Source of the DNA: Achromobacter pulmonis
Lineage (GTDB): Bacteria; Pseudomonadota; Gammaproteobacteria; Burkholderiales; Burkholderiaceae_B
DNA: 64,000 nt
Assembly: GCF_002885955.2 (NCBI RefSeq)
Contig: NZ_POQS01000007.1
Span: 389,188-453,187, forward strand
Direction of reading: 5' to 3'
Shown here: one piece after another, positions 17,640 through 28,600 of the stretch
Numbering within the stretch: the stretch's first letter is position 1
Layout of the letters: each line of letters starts with the position of its first letter
Position numbers and translations under genes: made by a program
The notes under the pieces: model-generated
Database searches by the model: none
What the model saw: the letters and a program-made list of their open reading frames with translations, nothing else
Told to the model about the DNA's origin: nothing

Positions 17640-18062
17640 TCAACCCTTGCGGGTGACGGGCAGGCTGGCGGCGGCCCAGGCGCGCATGCCGCCTTCCAGC
17701 GGCACCACGTCGGTGTAGCCCTGCGCGCGCAGCTTGGCGGCGGCGCGGGCCGAATCCCGGCCGTTGTCGCAAACTACCACCAGAGGCTTGTTCTTGGGTA
17801 GAGAGGCTGCCTTCTGCTCCAGCTCGGCGGCCGGCACATTCCGTGCCTGGGCGATGTGGCCGGCCTGGAACTGCTCGGCGGGGCGCACGTCGACCCACAC
17901 GGCCTGGCGCTGGTTGACCATCTGGATGGCTTCGCCCGTGCTGACGGCCGAGCCGGCGCGGCCGCGGCGCAGGGCCGGAATGACCAGCATCACGCCGGAA
18001 ACCACGGCGACGGCGACAATGAAGATGTTGTTTTTATCGAGCAAGAATTGCAGAAGGTCCAC
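17640..18062 (-). CDS. Membrane-anchored rhodanese-like protein
   Basis: A 140-residue protein with one N-terminal membrane helix (about residues 10-30, NIFIVAVAVVSGVMLVIPAL) and a single rhodanese domain. The active-site loop is VVCDNGRDSARAAAKL with the catalytic Cys. It would handle sulfane sulfur at the membrane. It is upstream of grxC and probably the first gene of this reverse-strand operon. The YibN-like membrane rhodanese next to grxC-secB is a familiar arrangement. Confidence 0.88.
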   Translation of the reverse strand: MDLLQFLLDKNNIFIVAVAVVSGVMLVIPALRRGRAGSAVSTGEAIQMVNQRQAVWVDVRPAEQFQAGHIAQARNVPAAELEQKAASLPKNKPLVVVCDNGRDSARAAAKLRAQGYTDVVPLEGGMRAWAAASLPVTRKG

Positions 18063-18231
18063 GGGGCATCCTGAAGAGCGGCGGCTAGCCTGGTATTGGC
18101 GAACCCTGGGCGAGCCGGACCGAAATCGGGGTGCGCCAGGGCCGAATCAAGGGCAAAATCACTCAATTATAAAATGAGCGCATTCCCAGACCATTTCCTA
18201 ACTTTAACCCGCGATAAACGCGCGCCTAACC

Positions 18232-18984
18232 ATGCATAAACTTGTCCTGATGCGCCACGGCGAAAGCCAGTGGAACCTGGAAAACCGCTTCACCGGCTGG
18301 ACCGACGTGGACCTGACCGATACCGGCCGCGAGCAGGCCCGCAAGGCCGGCGAGCTCCTCAAGAAAGAGGGCTACACCTTCGACCTGGCCTACACCTCGG
18401 TGCTCAAGCGCGCCATCCGCACCCTGTGGATCGCCCTGGACGCCATGGACGCCATGTACACCCCCGTGGGCGTGAACTGGCGCCTGAACGAACGCCACTA
18501 CGGCGCGCTGCAGGGCCTGAACAAGTCCGAAACCGCGGCCAAGTACGGCGACGAGCAAGTGCTGATCTGGCGCCGCGCCTACGCCATCGCCCCGGAACCG
18601 CTGTCGCTGGACGACGAACGCCACCCGCGCTTCGACAGCCGCTACGCGCGCATCCCGGCCGACCAGCTGCCGGCCACCGAGTGCCTGAAGGACACCGTGG
18701 CCCGCGTGCTGCCGTTCTGGAACGAATCCATCGCCCCGGCCATCCGCGCCGGCCGCAAGGTGCTCATCGCCGCCCACGGCAACAGCCTGCGCGCCCTGAT
18801 CAAGCATCTGGACAATGTGTCGGACGACGACATCGTCAACCTCAACATCCCCACCGGGCAGCCGCTGGTGTATGAATTGGATGATGACCTGAAGCCCATC
18901 CGCCACTATTATCTGGGCGATGCGGCCGAGATCGAGGCTGCCATGGCGGCCGTGGCCGCCCAGGGCAAGGCCAAGAAGGGCTGA
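18232..18984 (+). CDS. gpmA: 2,3-bisphosphoglycerate-dependent phosphoglycerate mutase
   Basis: A 250-residue glycolytic enzyme interconverting 3- and 2-phosphoglycerate. The LVLMRHGESQWNLENRFTGW start holds the phospho-histidine, and NERHYGALQGLNK and AAHGNSLRALIKHL are family motifs with the second catalytic histidine. The length is normal. It begins a forward block with the EnvC-like, CtpA-like and MoeB-like genes and is divergent from the rhodanese gene across 169 bp. Confidence 0.96.
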   Translation: MHKLVLMRHGESQWNLENRFTGWTDVDLTDTGREQARKAGELLKKEGYTFDLAYTSVLKRAIRTLWIALDAMDAMYTPVGVNWRLNERHYGALQGLNKSETAAKYGDEQVLIWRRAYAIAPEPLSLDDERHPRFDSRYARIPADQLPATECLKDTVARVLPFWNESIAPAIRAGRKVLIAAHGNSLRALIKHLDNVSDDDIVNLNIPTGQPLVYELDDDLKPIRHYYLGDAAEIEAAMAAVAAQGKAKKG

Positions 18985-19009
18985 TATCCACAGAAGGACT
19001 GATATTTCC

Positions 19010-20587
19010 ATGTGTCGCGCGGCGGGGTTGTTGTTGGCGGTCATGCTGGCCGGAGGGGCGTTGCCGGCCGGCGCCGCAACCGACGACCTTGCCGGCCGTC
19101 AGTCCGATGCCGAAAGGCAGCAGGCCGCCCTGCGCGACCGCATCGAAAACCTGCAGAAGGAAATCGACGACCGCGAGGCCGCCCGCAAGGAAGCGGCCGA
19201 CGCGCTCAAGCAGTCCGAGTCGGCCATTTCCCGGATCAACCTGCGCCTGCGTGAACTGGCCGAGGCCAACCGCCAGGCCCAGTCCGACCTGGCCGGCCTG
19301 GAACAGCAGATCGACGCCCAGCAGGCCGTGCTGGCCAAGCGCCGCACCGAACTGGCCGAGCAGCTGCGCACGCAGTACACCAGCGGCCTGTCGCCCTGGA
19401 CCGCGCTGCTGTCCGGCGACGATCCCCAGGTGCTGGGACGCAACCTGGGCTACCTGGATTACGTCTCGCGCGCCCGCGCCGCCGCGGTGCAGGCCCTGAG
19501 GGCCGACATCGACCGCCTGGCCGCGCTGCAGGGGCGCGCCGACGCCCGGCGCGCCGAGATCGAAAAGGTCGTGGCCGAGACCTCCGAACAGAAAACCGCG
19601 CTGGTCGCGCAGCAGAAAGAGCGCGCCACGCTGCTGGCGCAGCTGGAAGGCCAGATCGCCGCCCAGCGCGCCGAGGCCAACAAGCTGGGCCGCGACGACC
19701 AGCGCCTGTCGCGCCTGATTACCGACCTGGACGCGGCCATCGCCCGCCAGATCGAAGAGGCGCGCAAGGCCGAAGAAGCCCGCAGAAAGGCCGAAGAGGC
19801 CCGCCGGGCCGAGGAAGCGCGCCGCGCGGCCGCCGAAGCCGCCCGCAAGCAGGCCGAGGCCGAACAGGCCCGCAAGAAAGCCGAGGCGGACCGCCTGGCC
19901 GCCGCCGACAAGGCGCGGCGCGAACGCGACGCCCGCGACGCCCGTGAAGCGGCCCAGGCCCGCGAGCAGGTCGAGGCGGCCTCGCGCCAGAACCGCGGCC
20001 CGGTGGCCCTGGCCGATCCGGACGCCGCCGGCCTGCGTCCGGCCGAACAGCGCGAATCCCGCGTGATCGTGCCGCCGGCACCGCCCGTGGAAAAACCCGA
20101 GCCGGCGCCGCAGAAAGCGGAACCCGCGCCCGAGAAACCCGCTCCAACCCGCAGCGAGTCTGCGCAGCAGACGGCGCGCGCCGCGCCGCTGGGCGGCGGC
20201 AACGGCCTGCGCCGCGGCCTGGCCATGCCGGTGCGCGGCCAGGTGCAGGGCCGCTTCGGGGTCGACCGCCCCGACGGCGGCGTCTGGCGCGGCGTGGTGC
20301 TGCGCGCGCCCGAGGGCACGCCGGTCAAGGTGGTGGCGCCCGGCACCGTGGTCTACGCCGATTGGCTGCGCGGTTTCGGCAACCTCATCATTGTGGATCA
20401 TGGGCAGCAGTACCTGACCGTCTATGCTTACAACCAAAGCCTGCTCAAGCGGGTGGGAGATTCGGTGACGGGTGGCGACACGATCGCCACGGTCGGCGCA
20501 ACCGGCGGCCAAGTGGAATCCGGCCTATACTTTGAAATTCGCCATCGCGGCGCGCCTGTCGATCCAGCCCAGTGGCTGGCGCAGTAA
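19010..20587 (+). CDS. EnvC-like murein hydrolase activator with degenerate LytM domain
   Basis: A 525-residue exported protein. A signal peptide (1-22) is followed by long coiled coils (about 25-330, rich in Ala/Glu/Arg/Lys), a Pro/Glu linker, and a C-terminal LytM/M23 domain (about 405-525). The zinc ligands of active LytM enzymes are gone: WRGVVLRAP, LTVYAYNQSLLK and ESGLYFEIR replace the His positions, exactly as in E. coli EnvC. It should activate septal amidases at division rather than cut peptidoglycan. The start at 19010 gives a proper signal peptide. Confidence 0.9.
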   Translation: MCRAAGLLLAVMLAGGALPAGAATDDLAGRQSDAERQQAALRDRIENLQKEIDDREAARKEAADALKQSESAISRINLRLRELAEANRQAQSDLAGLEQQIDAQQAVLAKRRTELAEQLRTQYTSGLSPWTALLSGDDPQVLGRNLGYLDYVSRARAAAVQALRADIDRLAALQGRADARRAEIEKVVAETSEQKTALVAQQKERATLLAQLEGQIAAQRAEANKLGRDDQRLSRLITDLDAAIARQIEEARKAEEARRKAEEARRAEEARRAAAEAARKQAEAEQARKKAEADRLAAADKARRERDARDAREAAQAREQVEAASRQNRGPVALADPDAAGLRPAEQRESRVIVPPAPPVEKPEPAPQKAEPAPEKPAPTRSESAQQTARAAPLGGGNGLRRGLAMPVRGQVQGRFGVDRPDGGVWRGVVLRAPEGTPVKVVAPGTVVYADWLRGFGNLIIVDHGQQYLTVYAYNQSLLKRVGDSVTGGDTIATVGATGGQVESGLYFEIRHRGAPVDPAQWLAQ

Positions 20588-20705
20588 GCGCCGTCGGCAA
20601 ATGCGTGTCGTTGGCAATTATGTGTCGTTGGTAGAAAACCGTTGGTAAATTCCAAACCCTACCAAACCCCAACCCATCGGCGAAAACACAATTCGGGAAG
20701 TGTGC

Positions 20706-22151
20706 ATGGGCACTCGTAAGTTTCGCGGTTTCGGTCTGATTGCCATCGGTGCGGTGGCTGGTGTGTTGCTCAGCGTGGGCGTGACGGCAGTCGCGCAGCG
20801 CGGCAGTCCCCTGCCTCTGGACGAGCTCAGGCAACTGAGCAACGTATTTGCCGCCATCAAGAACAACTACGTCGAGGCCGTCGACGACAAGACCCTGATC
20901 GACAATGCCATCTCCGGCATGGTGTCGAACCTGGACCCCCACTCCGCCTACCTGGATGCCGACGCGTTCCGCGAAATGCAGACGGCCACGCAGGGCGAGT
21001 TCGGCGGGCTGGGCATCGAGGTCGGCGCCGAGGACGGCTTCGTCAAGGTGATCTCGCCCATCGAGGACACGCCCGCCGCGCGCGCCGGCGTAATGGCCGG
21101 CGACCTCATCATCAAGATCGACGACACGCCCACCAAGGGCATGACGCTCAACGACGCGGTCAAGCTGATGCGCGGCGCGCCCAAGTCGCCGATCACGCTG
21201 ACCATCATGCGCGCCGACCGTCCGCAGCCCATCGTGCTGAAAATCGTGCGCGACATCATCAAGGTGCGCAGCGTGCGCAGCAAGATGCTGGACAACGGCG
21301 TGGGCTACGTGCGCATCGCCCAGTTCCAGGAAAAGACCGGCGCGGACCTGGCCAAGCAGCTCAAGGACCTGGGCGCCAAGGAAGCTCCCAAGGGCCTGGT
21401 GCTGGACCTGCGCAACGACCCGGGCGGCCTGCTGACCAGCGCCATCGGCGTGGCCGGCGCCTTCCTGCCGCCCGATGCGCTGGTGGTGTCCACCGACGGC
21501 CGCACGCCCGACGCGCGCCACAAGTACCTGGCCACCCCGTCCGAGTACGCCCGCGGCGAAAGCAACTACCTGGCCGGCCTGCCGGCCTGGACCAAGAAGG
21601 TGCCGATGGTGGTGCTGGTCAACGTCGGTTCGGCCTCGGCTTCCGAGATCGTGGCCGGCGCGCTGCAGGACCACAAGCGCGCCAAGGTCCTGGGCAACCG
21701 CAGCTTCGGCAAGGGCTCGGTGCAGGTGATCCTGCCGCTGTCGGAAACCACCGCGGTCAAGCTCACCACCTCGCGCTACTTCACGCCCAGCGGCCGCTCG
21801 ATCCAGGCCACCGGCATCGAGCCCGACTACGTCGTGGCCGACACCGCCGACGGCGACCTGTTCCGCCTGCCGCGCGAAGCCGACCTGCAGCGCCACCTGT
21901 CGAACCAGCAGACGGCCAACGAAGTGAAATCCAACGCCGACCAGGACAACGTCGACGTGCCGGCCAAGGTGTTCGAATTCGGCGGCAAGGACGACTTCCA
22001 GCTGCAGCAGGCGCTGAACCTGCTGGCCGGCAAGCCGGTGCAGAAGGGTTCGGCCCGCGCCCAGGCCAAGGCCGATTCCAAGCCCGGCGTGGGCGCCGCC
22101 CAGCGCATGACGATCACGCCGACCGGAGTCGAGCCCGTCAAGACCAAATGA
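20706..22151 (+). CDS. S41 carboxy-terminal processing peptidase, CtpA-like
   Basis: A 481-residue periplasmic serine protease. A signal anchor covers residues 8-30, a PDZ domain lies around 95-175 with EFGGLGIEVG, and the catalytic domain has NVGSASASEIVAGAL (Ser nucleophile) and RSFGKGSVQ (Lys base). It trims C-termini of periplasmic proteins, including factors of cell-wall turnover in relatives. The ATG at 20706 is preferred over the GTG at 20700 because GGGAAG lies at proper spacing. The stop overlaps the next gene as ATGA. Confidence 0.92.
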   Translation: MGTRKFRGFGLIAIGAVAGVLLSVGVTAVAQRGSPLPLDELRQLSNVFAAIKNNYVEAVDDKTLIDNAISGMVSNLDPHSAYLDADAFREMQTATQGEFGGLGIEVGAEDGFVKVISPIEDTPAARAGVMAGDLIIKIDDTPTKGMTLNDAVKLMRGAPKSPITLTIMRADRPQPIVLKIVRDIIKVRSVRSKMLDNGVGYVRIAQFQEKTGADLAKQLKDLGAKEAPKGLVLDLRNDPGGLLTSAIGVAGAFLPPDALVVSTDGRTPDARHKYLATPSEYARGESNYLAGLPAWTKKVPMVVLVNVGSASASEIVAGALQDHKRAKVLGNRSFGKGSVQVILPLSETTAVKLTTSRYFTPSGRSIQATGIEPDYVVADTADGDLFRLPREADLQRHLSNQQTANEVKSNADQDNVDVPAKVFEFGGKDDFQLQQALNLLAGKPVQKGSARAQAKADSKPGVGAAQRMTITPTGVEPVKTK

Positions 22152-22903
22152 ACGACGAGCAACTGCTGCGCTACGCCCGCCACATCCTGCTCGACGAGCT
22201 GGGCATAGAAGGGCAGGAAAAACTGCTGGCGGCGCGTGTGCTCATCGTGGGGGCGGGTGGACTGGGTTCGCCTGCCGCGCTCTACCTGGCCACCGCCGGC
22301 GTGGGCGACATCACCCTGGCCGACGACGACGTCGTCGAGCTCAGCAACCTGCAGCGCCAGATCCTGCACACCAACGCCAGCGTCGGCCGCCGCAAGGCCG
22401 AGTCCGGGCGCGACATGCTGGCGGCCTTCAATCCGCAGACGCGGGTCCACGCCCGCGTCGAGCGGCTCGCGGGCCAGGCCCTGTCGGACGCGGTCGCGCA
22501 GGCCGACCTGGTGCTGGACTGCACCGACAACTTCACCACCCGCCACGCCATCAACCGCGCCTGCGTCCAGCACCGCAAGCCGCTGGTGTCCGGGGCCGCG
22601 ATCCGCTTCGACGGCCAGGTCAGCGTCTACGACCTGCGCGACGACGACGCGCCCTGCTACCACTGCCTGTTTCCCGAAGCCGACGACGTCGAAGAGGCCA
22701 ATTGCGCCACCATGGGCGTGTTCGCGCCGGTGGTGGGCATCATCGGCAGCATGCAGGCCGCGGAGGCCCTCAAGCTGCTGTCCGGCGTGGGCGAGAGCCT
22801 GTCGGGGCGGCTGCTGTGGCTGGACGTGCGCACCATGCAATGGCGCAGCGTCAACGTGCAGCGCGATCCGGAGTGCGCCGTCTGCGGCCATCGCGGGCGA
22901 TGA
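22148..22903 (+). CDS. MoeB/ThiF-family adenylyltransferase
   Basis: A 251-residue E1-like enzyme that would adenylate the C-terminal glycine of a ubiquitin-like sulfur carrier (MoaD or ThiS). The nucleotide loop GAGGLGSPAALYLATAGVG, the RQILH stretch and APVVGIIGSMQAAEALKLL are typical. Zinc cysteines appear as CYHC and CAVCG. No rhodanese domain is fused. It cannot be assigned to molybdopterin or thiazole synthesis from sequence; the MoeB-type annotation is common for genes next to ctpA. Confidence 0.88.
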   Translation: MNDEQLLRYARHILLDELGIEGQEKLLAARVLIVGAGGLGSPAALYLATAGVGDITLADDDVVELSNLQRQILHTNASVGRRKAESGRDMLAAFNPQTRVHARVERLAGQALSDAVAQADLVLDCTDNFTTRHAINRACVQHRKPLVSGAAIRFDGQVSVYDLRDDDAPCYHCLFPEADDVEEANCATMGVFAPVVGIIGSMQAAEALKLLSGVGESLSGRLLWLDVRTMQWRSVNVQRDPECAVCGHRGR

Positions 22904-23011
22904 ACCGGCCCGGGTATTGAACCCGCGGACAATACTAAAGGCGTCACAGACCTGCTATAACGCCAGCCTGCCCATCTGAAACCGGATGGACGTGGCCAGG
23001 GACGTGACAGC

Positions 23012-24211
23012 GTGGATACTGCACTGAAGTTCAGCTTGCCCAGATGGCGCCTGACGCGCTGGCTCACGCATTCCGGGCACGATACGCCGGCGGACATCCG
23101 CGCGGCGCTGATCGCCAGCCTGTTCGGCACGCTGCCGATCTTCGCCGGCGGCGTCATCAACACCCTGATGATCTCGGGCGTGGTCGCCTGGCGGCGTCCC
23201 GAGCCGCTGTACCTGTCCTGGCTGGCGATGGAAGTCCTGCTGGCCGTGGTCCGGGTGACCGTGCTGCGCTCCGCGCTGAAGGCCGCGCCCCGCGGCGGCA
23301 ACACCCATACCGACATCTACATCCTGCTGGCCCTGCTGTGGGCCTTCAGCGTGGGCTACGGCGTCTTCGTCACCTTCCTCAACGGCGACTGGCTGGCCGC
23401 CACGCTGGCCGGGGTGTCCTGCGGCGCCATGGCCGGCGGCATCTGCTTTCGCAACTACGGCGCGCCGCGGCTGGTCGGCGCCATGATCTTCCTCAGCCTG
23501 GGGCCGATGTGCCTGGGCGCGCTGTTCACGGGCGAATACGTCACCGCCATCGTGTTCATCCAGATCCCGTTCTACCTGGTCAGCATGAGCATCGCGTCGC
23601 ACCGGCTCAACCGCATCCTGGTGTCGACCATGCTGGCCGAGCGCGACAGCGAACGCCGCGCCAGCCAGGACGCGCTGACCGGCCTGGCCAACCGCGCCGG
23701 CCTGCAGGCCGCGCTCGAACGCGTCTGCGCCAGCGCGCGCAGCCAGGACAGCTCGGCGGCGCTGCTGTACATGGACATGGACGACTTCAAGCTCATCAAC
23801 GACACCTACGGCCATGCCGCGGGCGACCAGGTGCTCATGACCATCGGCCAGCGCATGCGCGCCATGCTGCGGGTCGACGACATGGCCGCGCGCATCGGCG
23901 GCGACGAATTCATCGTGCTGGTGACCGGCATCGACGCCACCTCCGCACTGCGCCTGGGCGAGCACCTGCTGCACGACGTCTCGCAGCCGATCACGCTGGC
24001 CGACGGCACCCGCGTCAGCGTGGGCCTGTCCATCGGCATCTCCATCGTGTCGGGGGCCAACCGCAGCCCGCAGGCGGCGCTGGATTCCGCCGACGCCGCG
24101 CTGTATCGCGCCAAGGCGCGCGGCGGACGCTGCTGCGCGGTGGCCGGCGGCGGCGAGCCGGGCGCGGCCGATGGCGGCGTGCTGCCGGACGGCGCGCGCG
24201 CGGTGGCCTGA
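23012..24211 (+). CDS. Membrane diguanylate cyclase (GGDEF)
   Basis: A 399-residue protein with about five or six hydrophobic segments in residues 30-200 and a GGDEF domain from about 220. The catalytic GGDEF is intact at 296-300, preceded by MDMDDFKLINDTYGHAAGD. The product-inhibition site RVDD lies exactly five residues before GGDEF, so feedback by c-di-GMP is expected. No EAL domain. The start is a GTG; no in-frame ATG occurs until well inside the membrane region. The sensory input of the membrane part is unknown. Confidence 0.9.
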   Translation: MDTALKFSLPRWRLTRWLTHSGHDTPADIRAALIASLFGTLPIFAGGVINTLMISGVVAWRRPEPLYLSWLAMEVLLAVVRVTVLRSALKAAPRGGNTHTDIYILLALLWAFSVGYGVFVTFLNGDWLAATLAGVSCGAMAGGICFRNYGAPRLVGAMIFLSLGPMCLGALFTGEYVTAIVFIQIPFYLVSMSIASHRLNRILVSTMLAERDSERRASQDALTGLANRAGLQAALERVCASARSQDSSAALLYMDMDDFKLINDTYGHAAGDQVLMTIGQRMRAMLRVDDMAARIGGDEFIVLVTGIDATSALRLGEHLLHDVSQPITLADGTRVSVGLSIGISIVSGANRSPQAALDSADAALYRAKARGGRCCAVAGGGEPGAADGGVLPDGARAVA

Positions 24212-24248
24212 AACGCCGCACCGGTATGCGGGCATCGTTTTCAATAAA

Positions 24249-24281
24249 GTTATCAGATAACCTGAAAAGTCTGTCTATAAT
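24249..24281 (+). promoter_or_regulatory. Candidate operator and -10 of the FadR-type regulator gene
   Basis: GTTATCAGATAAC (24249-24261) is a perfect 13-bp inverted repeat, and a consensus TATAAT lies at 24276-24281, only six bases before the ATG at 24288. A GntR/FadR-type dimer could bind the repeat over the -35 position and repress its own gene. No good -35 hexamer is present. Transcription would start at or next to the ATG. Confidence 0.6.
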
Positions 24282-24287
24282 CGCTCC

Positions 24288-25004
24288 ATGCTGAGCAAGA
24301 GCCTGACCCTGACCGAACAGGTCGCCCGCCGGATCGCGGGCGACATCGCCGAGGGCGCCCATCCCGTGGGCGCCAAGCTGCCGCCCGGGCGCGTCCTGGC
24401 GCAGCAGTACGGCGTCAGCGCCGCCGTCATCCGCGAGGCCACCGAGCGCCTGCGCGCCCAGGGCCTGATCCAGAGCCGCCAGGGCTCGGGCAGCGTGGTG
24501 GTGTCGCGCACCGGCGCGCAGGGCTTTCAGGTGTCGGCTGGCATCGCCGACCGCGAACAATTGGCCAGCGTGTACGAACTGCGCATGGAACTGGAAGGCG
24601 GCGCGGCCGCGCTGGCGGCGCTGCGCCGCAACGCCGCGGACCTGGCGGCCATGGGGCAGGCCCTGGCCGCGCTGCAGCAGCATCTGGACGATCCGGAGCA
24701 GGGCGTGGAGCACGACATCGCGTTCCACGTCGCGATCGCCGCGGCCACCCACAACCGCTACTACCAGGATCTGCTGCAGTACCTCAACCTGCAGCTGCGC
24801 CTTGCCGTCAGCACCGCGCGCAGCAACAGCCGCCGCCAGGCCGGCCTGACCGCGGCCGTGCACCAGGAGCACGTGGCCGTGTTCGAGGCCATCAGCGCCG
24901 GCGACGCCGAGCGCGCCCGGCTGGCGGCCACCCGGCATTTGCAGCAGGCGGCCAGCCGCCTGAACCTCGAACTCTTCTTTCCGGCCGCAAGGCAGACATC
25001 ATGA
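24288..25004 (+). CDS. FadR-subfamily GntR transcriptional regulator
   Basis: A 238-residue regulator. The N-terminal winged helix-turn-helix (about 5-75) has VGAKLPPGRVLAQQYGVSAAVIREATERLRAQGLI, and the C-terminal all-helical FCD domain (about 90-220) carries a metal/ligand pocket with VAIAAATHN and VHQEH histidines. It overlaps the downstream FAD-linked oxidase by 4 bp (ATGA) and probably controls it in response to its hydroxyacid substrate. No Shine-Dalgarno sequence precedes the ATG, which fits a leaderless message. Confidence 0.9.
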   Translation: MLSKSLTLTEQVARRIAGDIAEGAHPVGAKLPPGRVLAQQYGVSAAVIREATERLRAQGLIQSRQGSGSVVVSRTGAQGFQVSAGIADREQLASVYELRMELEGGAAALAALRRNAADLAAMGQALAALQQHLDDPEQGVEHDIAFHVAIAAATHNRYYQDLLQYLNLQLRLAVSTARSNSRRQAGLTAAVHQEHVAVFEAISAGDAERARLAATRHLQQAASRLNLELFFPAARQTS

Positions 25005-26413
25005 GCGCAACCGACTTCACGCAACGCCTGGTCCAGGCCCTGGGCCCCGACACCGTTCTCACCGCCGAGGCCGACATCGCGCCCTGGCTTTCCGACTGGC
25101 GCGGCCTTTACAAGGGCCAGGCCCAGGCCGTGGTGCGCCCGCGCAGGACCGAAGAAGTCGCGACCTGCCTGGCGCTGTGCCAGCAGGCCGGCGTGCCGGT
25201 GGTGCCGCGCGGCGGCAACACCGGGCTGTGCGGCGGCGCCACGCCGGACGCGGGCGCGGCCAACGTGGTGCTCAGCCTGGACCGCATGAACGCCGTGCGC
25301 GCCATCGACACCGTGGCCAACACGATGGTGGCGGAAGCCGGCGCCATCCTCGGCAACCTGCGCCGCGCGGCCCAGGAAGCCGGCCGCCTGCTGCCGCTCA
25401 GCCTGGCGGCGGAGGATTCCAGCCAGATCGGCGGCAACGTGGCCACCAACGCCGGCGGCGTGAACGTGGTGCGCTACGGCATGGCGCGCGAACTGGTGCT
25501 GGGCCTGGAAGCGGTGCTGCCCACCGGCGAAATCTTCCACGGCCTGCGCACGCTGCGCAAGGACAATACCGGCTACGACCTCAAGCAGCTGCTGATCGGC
25601 TCGGAAGGCACGCTGGGCGTGATCACGGCGGTGGCGCTGCGCCTGTTCCCGCGCACCGACGTGCGCTCGGTGGTGCTGGCCGCGGTGGAGTCGCCGGCGC
25701 AGGCCCTGCAGCTGTTCGAGATCCTGTTCGAGCAGTGCGGCGCGCGCCTGCAGGCCTTCGAGTACTTTTCGGGCGATTGCCTGGACCTGGTGCTGGCGCA
25801 CGCCGAAGGCGTGCAGGAGCCTTTCGCGCAGCGCTACCCGGGCTATGTGCTGGTGGAACTGGCCGATACCGCCGACGAGGCGGCCCTGACGAATCTGCTG
25901 GAGAACGTGATCGGCGCCGCGCTGGAGCGCGGGCTGTGCCTGGACGCGGCGGTGTCGGCGTCGCTGGCGCAACTGCAGGCGCTGTGGAAGCTGCGCGAAG
26001 AGATCTCAGAAGCGCAGCGCGCCGACGGTCCGCACCTCAAGCACGATGTGTCGCTGCCCATCGAACGCATCCCGGAATTCATGGAATCGGCCGAGGCGCG
26101 GGTGCGGGCGCTGTTCCCGGACATCCGTCCGTTCATCTTCGGCCATTTCGGCGACGGCAACCTGCACTACAACCTGTCGCGGCCGGCCGGCGCCGACCGC
26201 GACTGGGTGGCGGTGCATGGAGAGGCGATCACGGACGCCGTGCTGGACGAGGTGAACCGCTACGGCGGGAGTATTTCGGCGGAGCACGGGATCGGGCAGC
26301 TCAAGCGGGCGCATTTCCTGCACAGCAAGGACCCGCTGGAGCTGCGCTTGATGCGCCAGATCAAGGCGGTGCTGGACCCGGCCGGGATCATGAATCCCGG
26401 GAAGCTTCTGTAG
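25001..26413 (+). CDS. FAD-linked 2-hydroxyacid dehydrogenase (GlcD/D2HGDH-like)
   Basis: A 470-residue flavoenzyme of the vanillyl-alcohol-oxidase/GlcD family. The FAD-binding PP-loop region has VPRGGNTGLCGGATPD (about residues 68-83), and the substrate/metal-binding part has GHFGDGNLHYN and SAEHGIGQLKR. It resembles D-2-hydroxyglutarate and D-lactate dehydrogenases, passing electrons to a quinone or flavoprotein. Coupling to a FadR-type regulator is a common arrangement. The exact hydroxyacid is not readable. Its TAG stop is provided by repeat copy 2. Confidence 0.88.
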   Translation: MSATDFTQRLVQALGPDTVLTAEADIAPWLSDWRGLYKGQAQAVVRPRRTEEVATCLALCQQAGVPVVPRGGNTGLCGGATPDAGAANVVLSLDRMNAVRAIDTVANTMVAEAGAILGNLRRAAQEAGRLLPLSLAAEDSSQIGGNVATNAGGVNVVRYGMARELVLGLEAVLPTGEIFHGLRTLRKDNTGYDLKQLLIGSEGTLGVITAVALRLFPRTDVRSVVLAAVESPAQALQLFEILFEQCGARLQAFEYFSGDCLDLVLAHAEGVQEPFAQRYPGYVLVELADTADEAALTNLLENVIGAALERGLCLDAAVSASLAQLQALWKLREEISEAQRADGPHLKHDVSLPIERIPEFMESAEARVRALFPDIRPFIFGHFGDGNLHYNLSRPAGADRDWVAVHGEAITDAVLDEVNRYGGSISAEHGIGQLKRAHFLHSKDPLELRLMRQIKAVLDPAGIMNPGKLL

Positions 26414-26595
26414 GATGGGTGCAGCGCGAGAGCATCCGGGCAAGGAACCGGATGCTCATCGCGCGTAACCCATCGGCCGGCGGGAGCCGGCTTTGTCTCT
26501 TGCCACGAAAAACGGCGGCTGGCGCCGCCTGATGGGTTACGCGCGTTGGATATTTGAGTTCTTGCTTAAGGACTCTCGCGCTGCACCCATCCTAC
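26410..26595. repeat. 186-bp palindromic interspersed repeat, copy 2
   Basis: Same length as copy 1 but inverted relative to it. The core from the nested CGCGCGTAACCCATC arm through the GGCGGC and GCCGGC hairpins is almost base-for-base identical after reverse complementing, while one outer arm (about 26430-26465) differs from copy 1 yet keeps its own internal pairing (GAGCATCCGG with CCGGATGCTC). It fills the gap between the FAD-linked dehydrogenase and the convergent thiC. Confidence 0.85.
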
Positions 26596-26613
26596 GACGC
26601 GACGCGCCGCCTG

Positions 26614-28527
<1,914 letters not shown>

Positions 28528-28533
28528 GGAAAG

Positions 28534-28556
28534 CTCCAAGCGAGTGGTTGGAGCCG
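28534..28556 (-). promoter_or_regulatory. thiC riboswitch expression platform sequestering the ribosome-binding site
   Basis: On the reverse strand CTCCAA-ccactcgc-TTGGAG (28534-28553) forms a hairpin whose 3' arm contains the GGAG of thiC. The same CTCC lies within CGGCTCC (28550-28556), which can instead pair with GGAGCCG at the 3' edge of the aptamer (28598-28605). The two pairings exclude each other, the classic layout of a translational switch. Confidence 0.65.
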
Positions 28557-28600
28557 ATCGGGAAGGAATTTCCGCCGCGCGCGGGCGGACGGAAATACGG

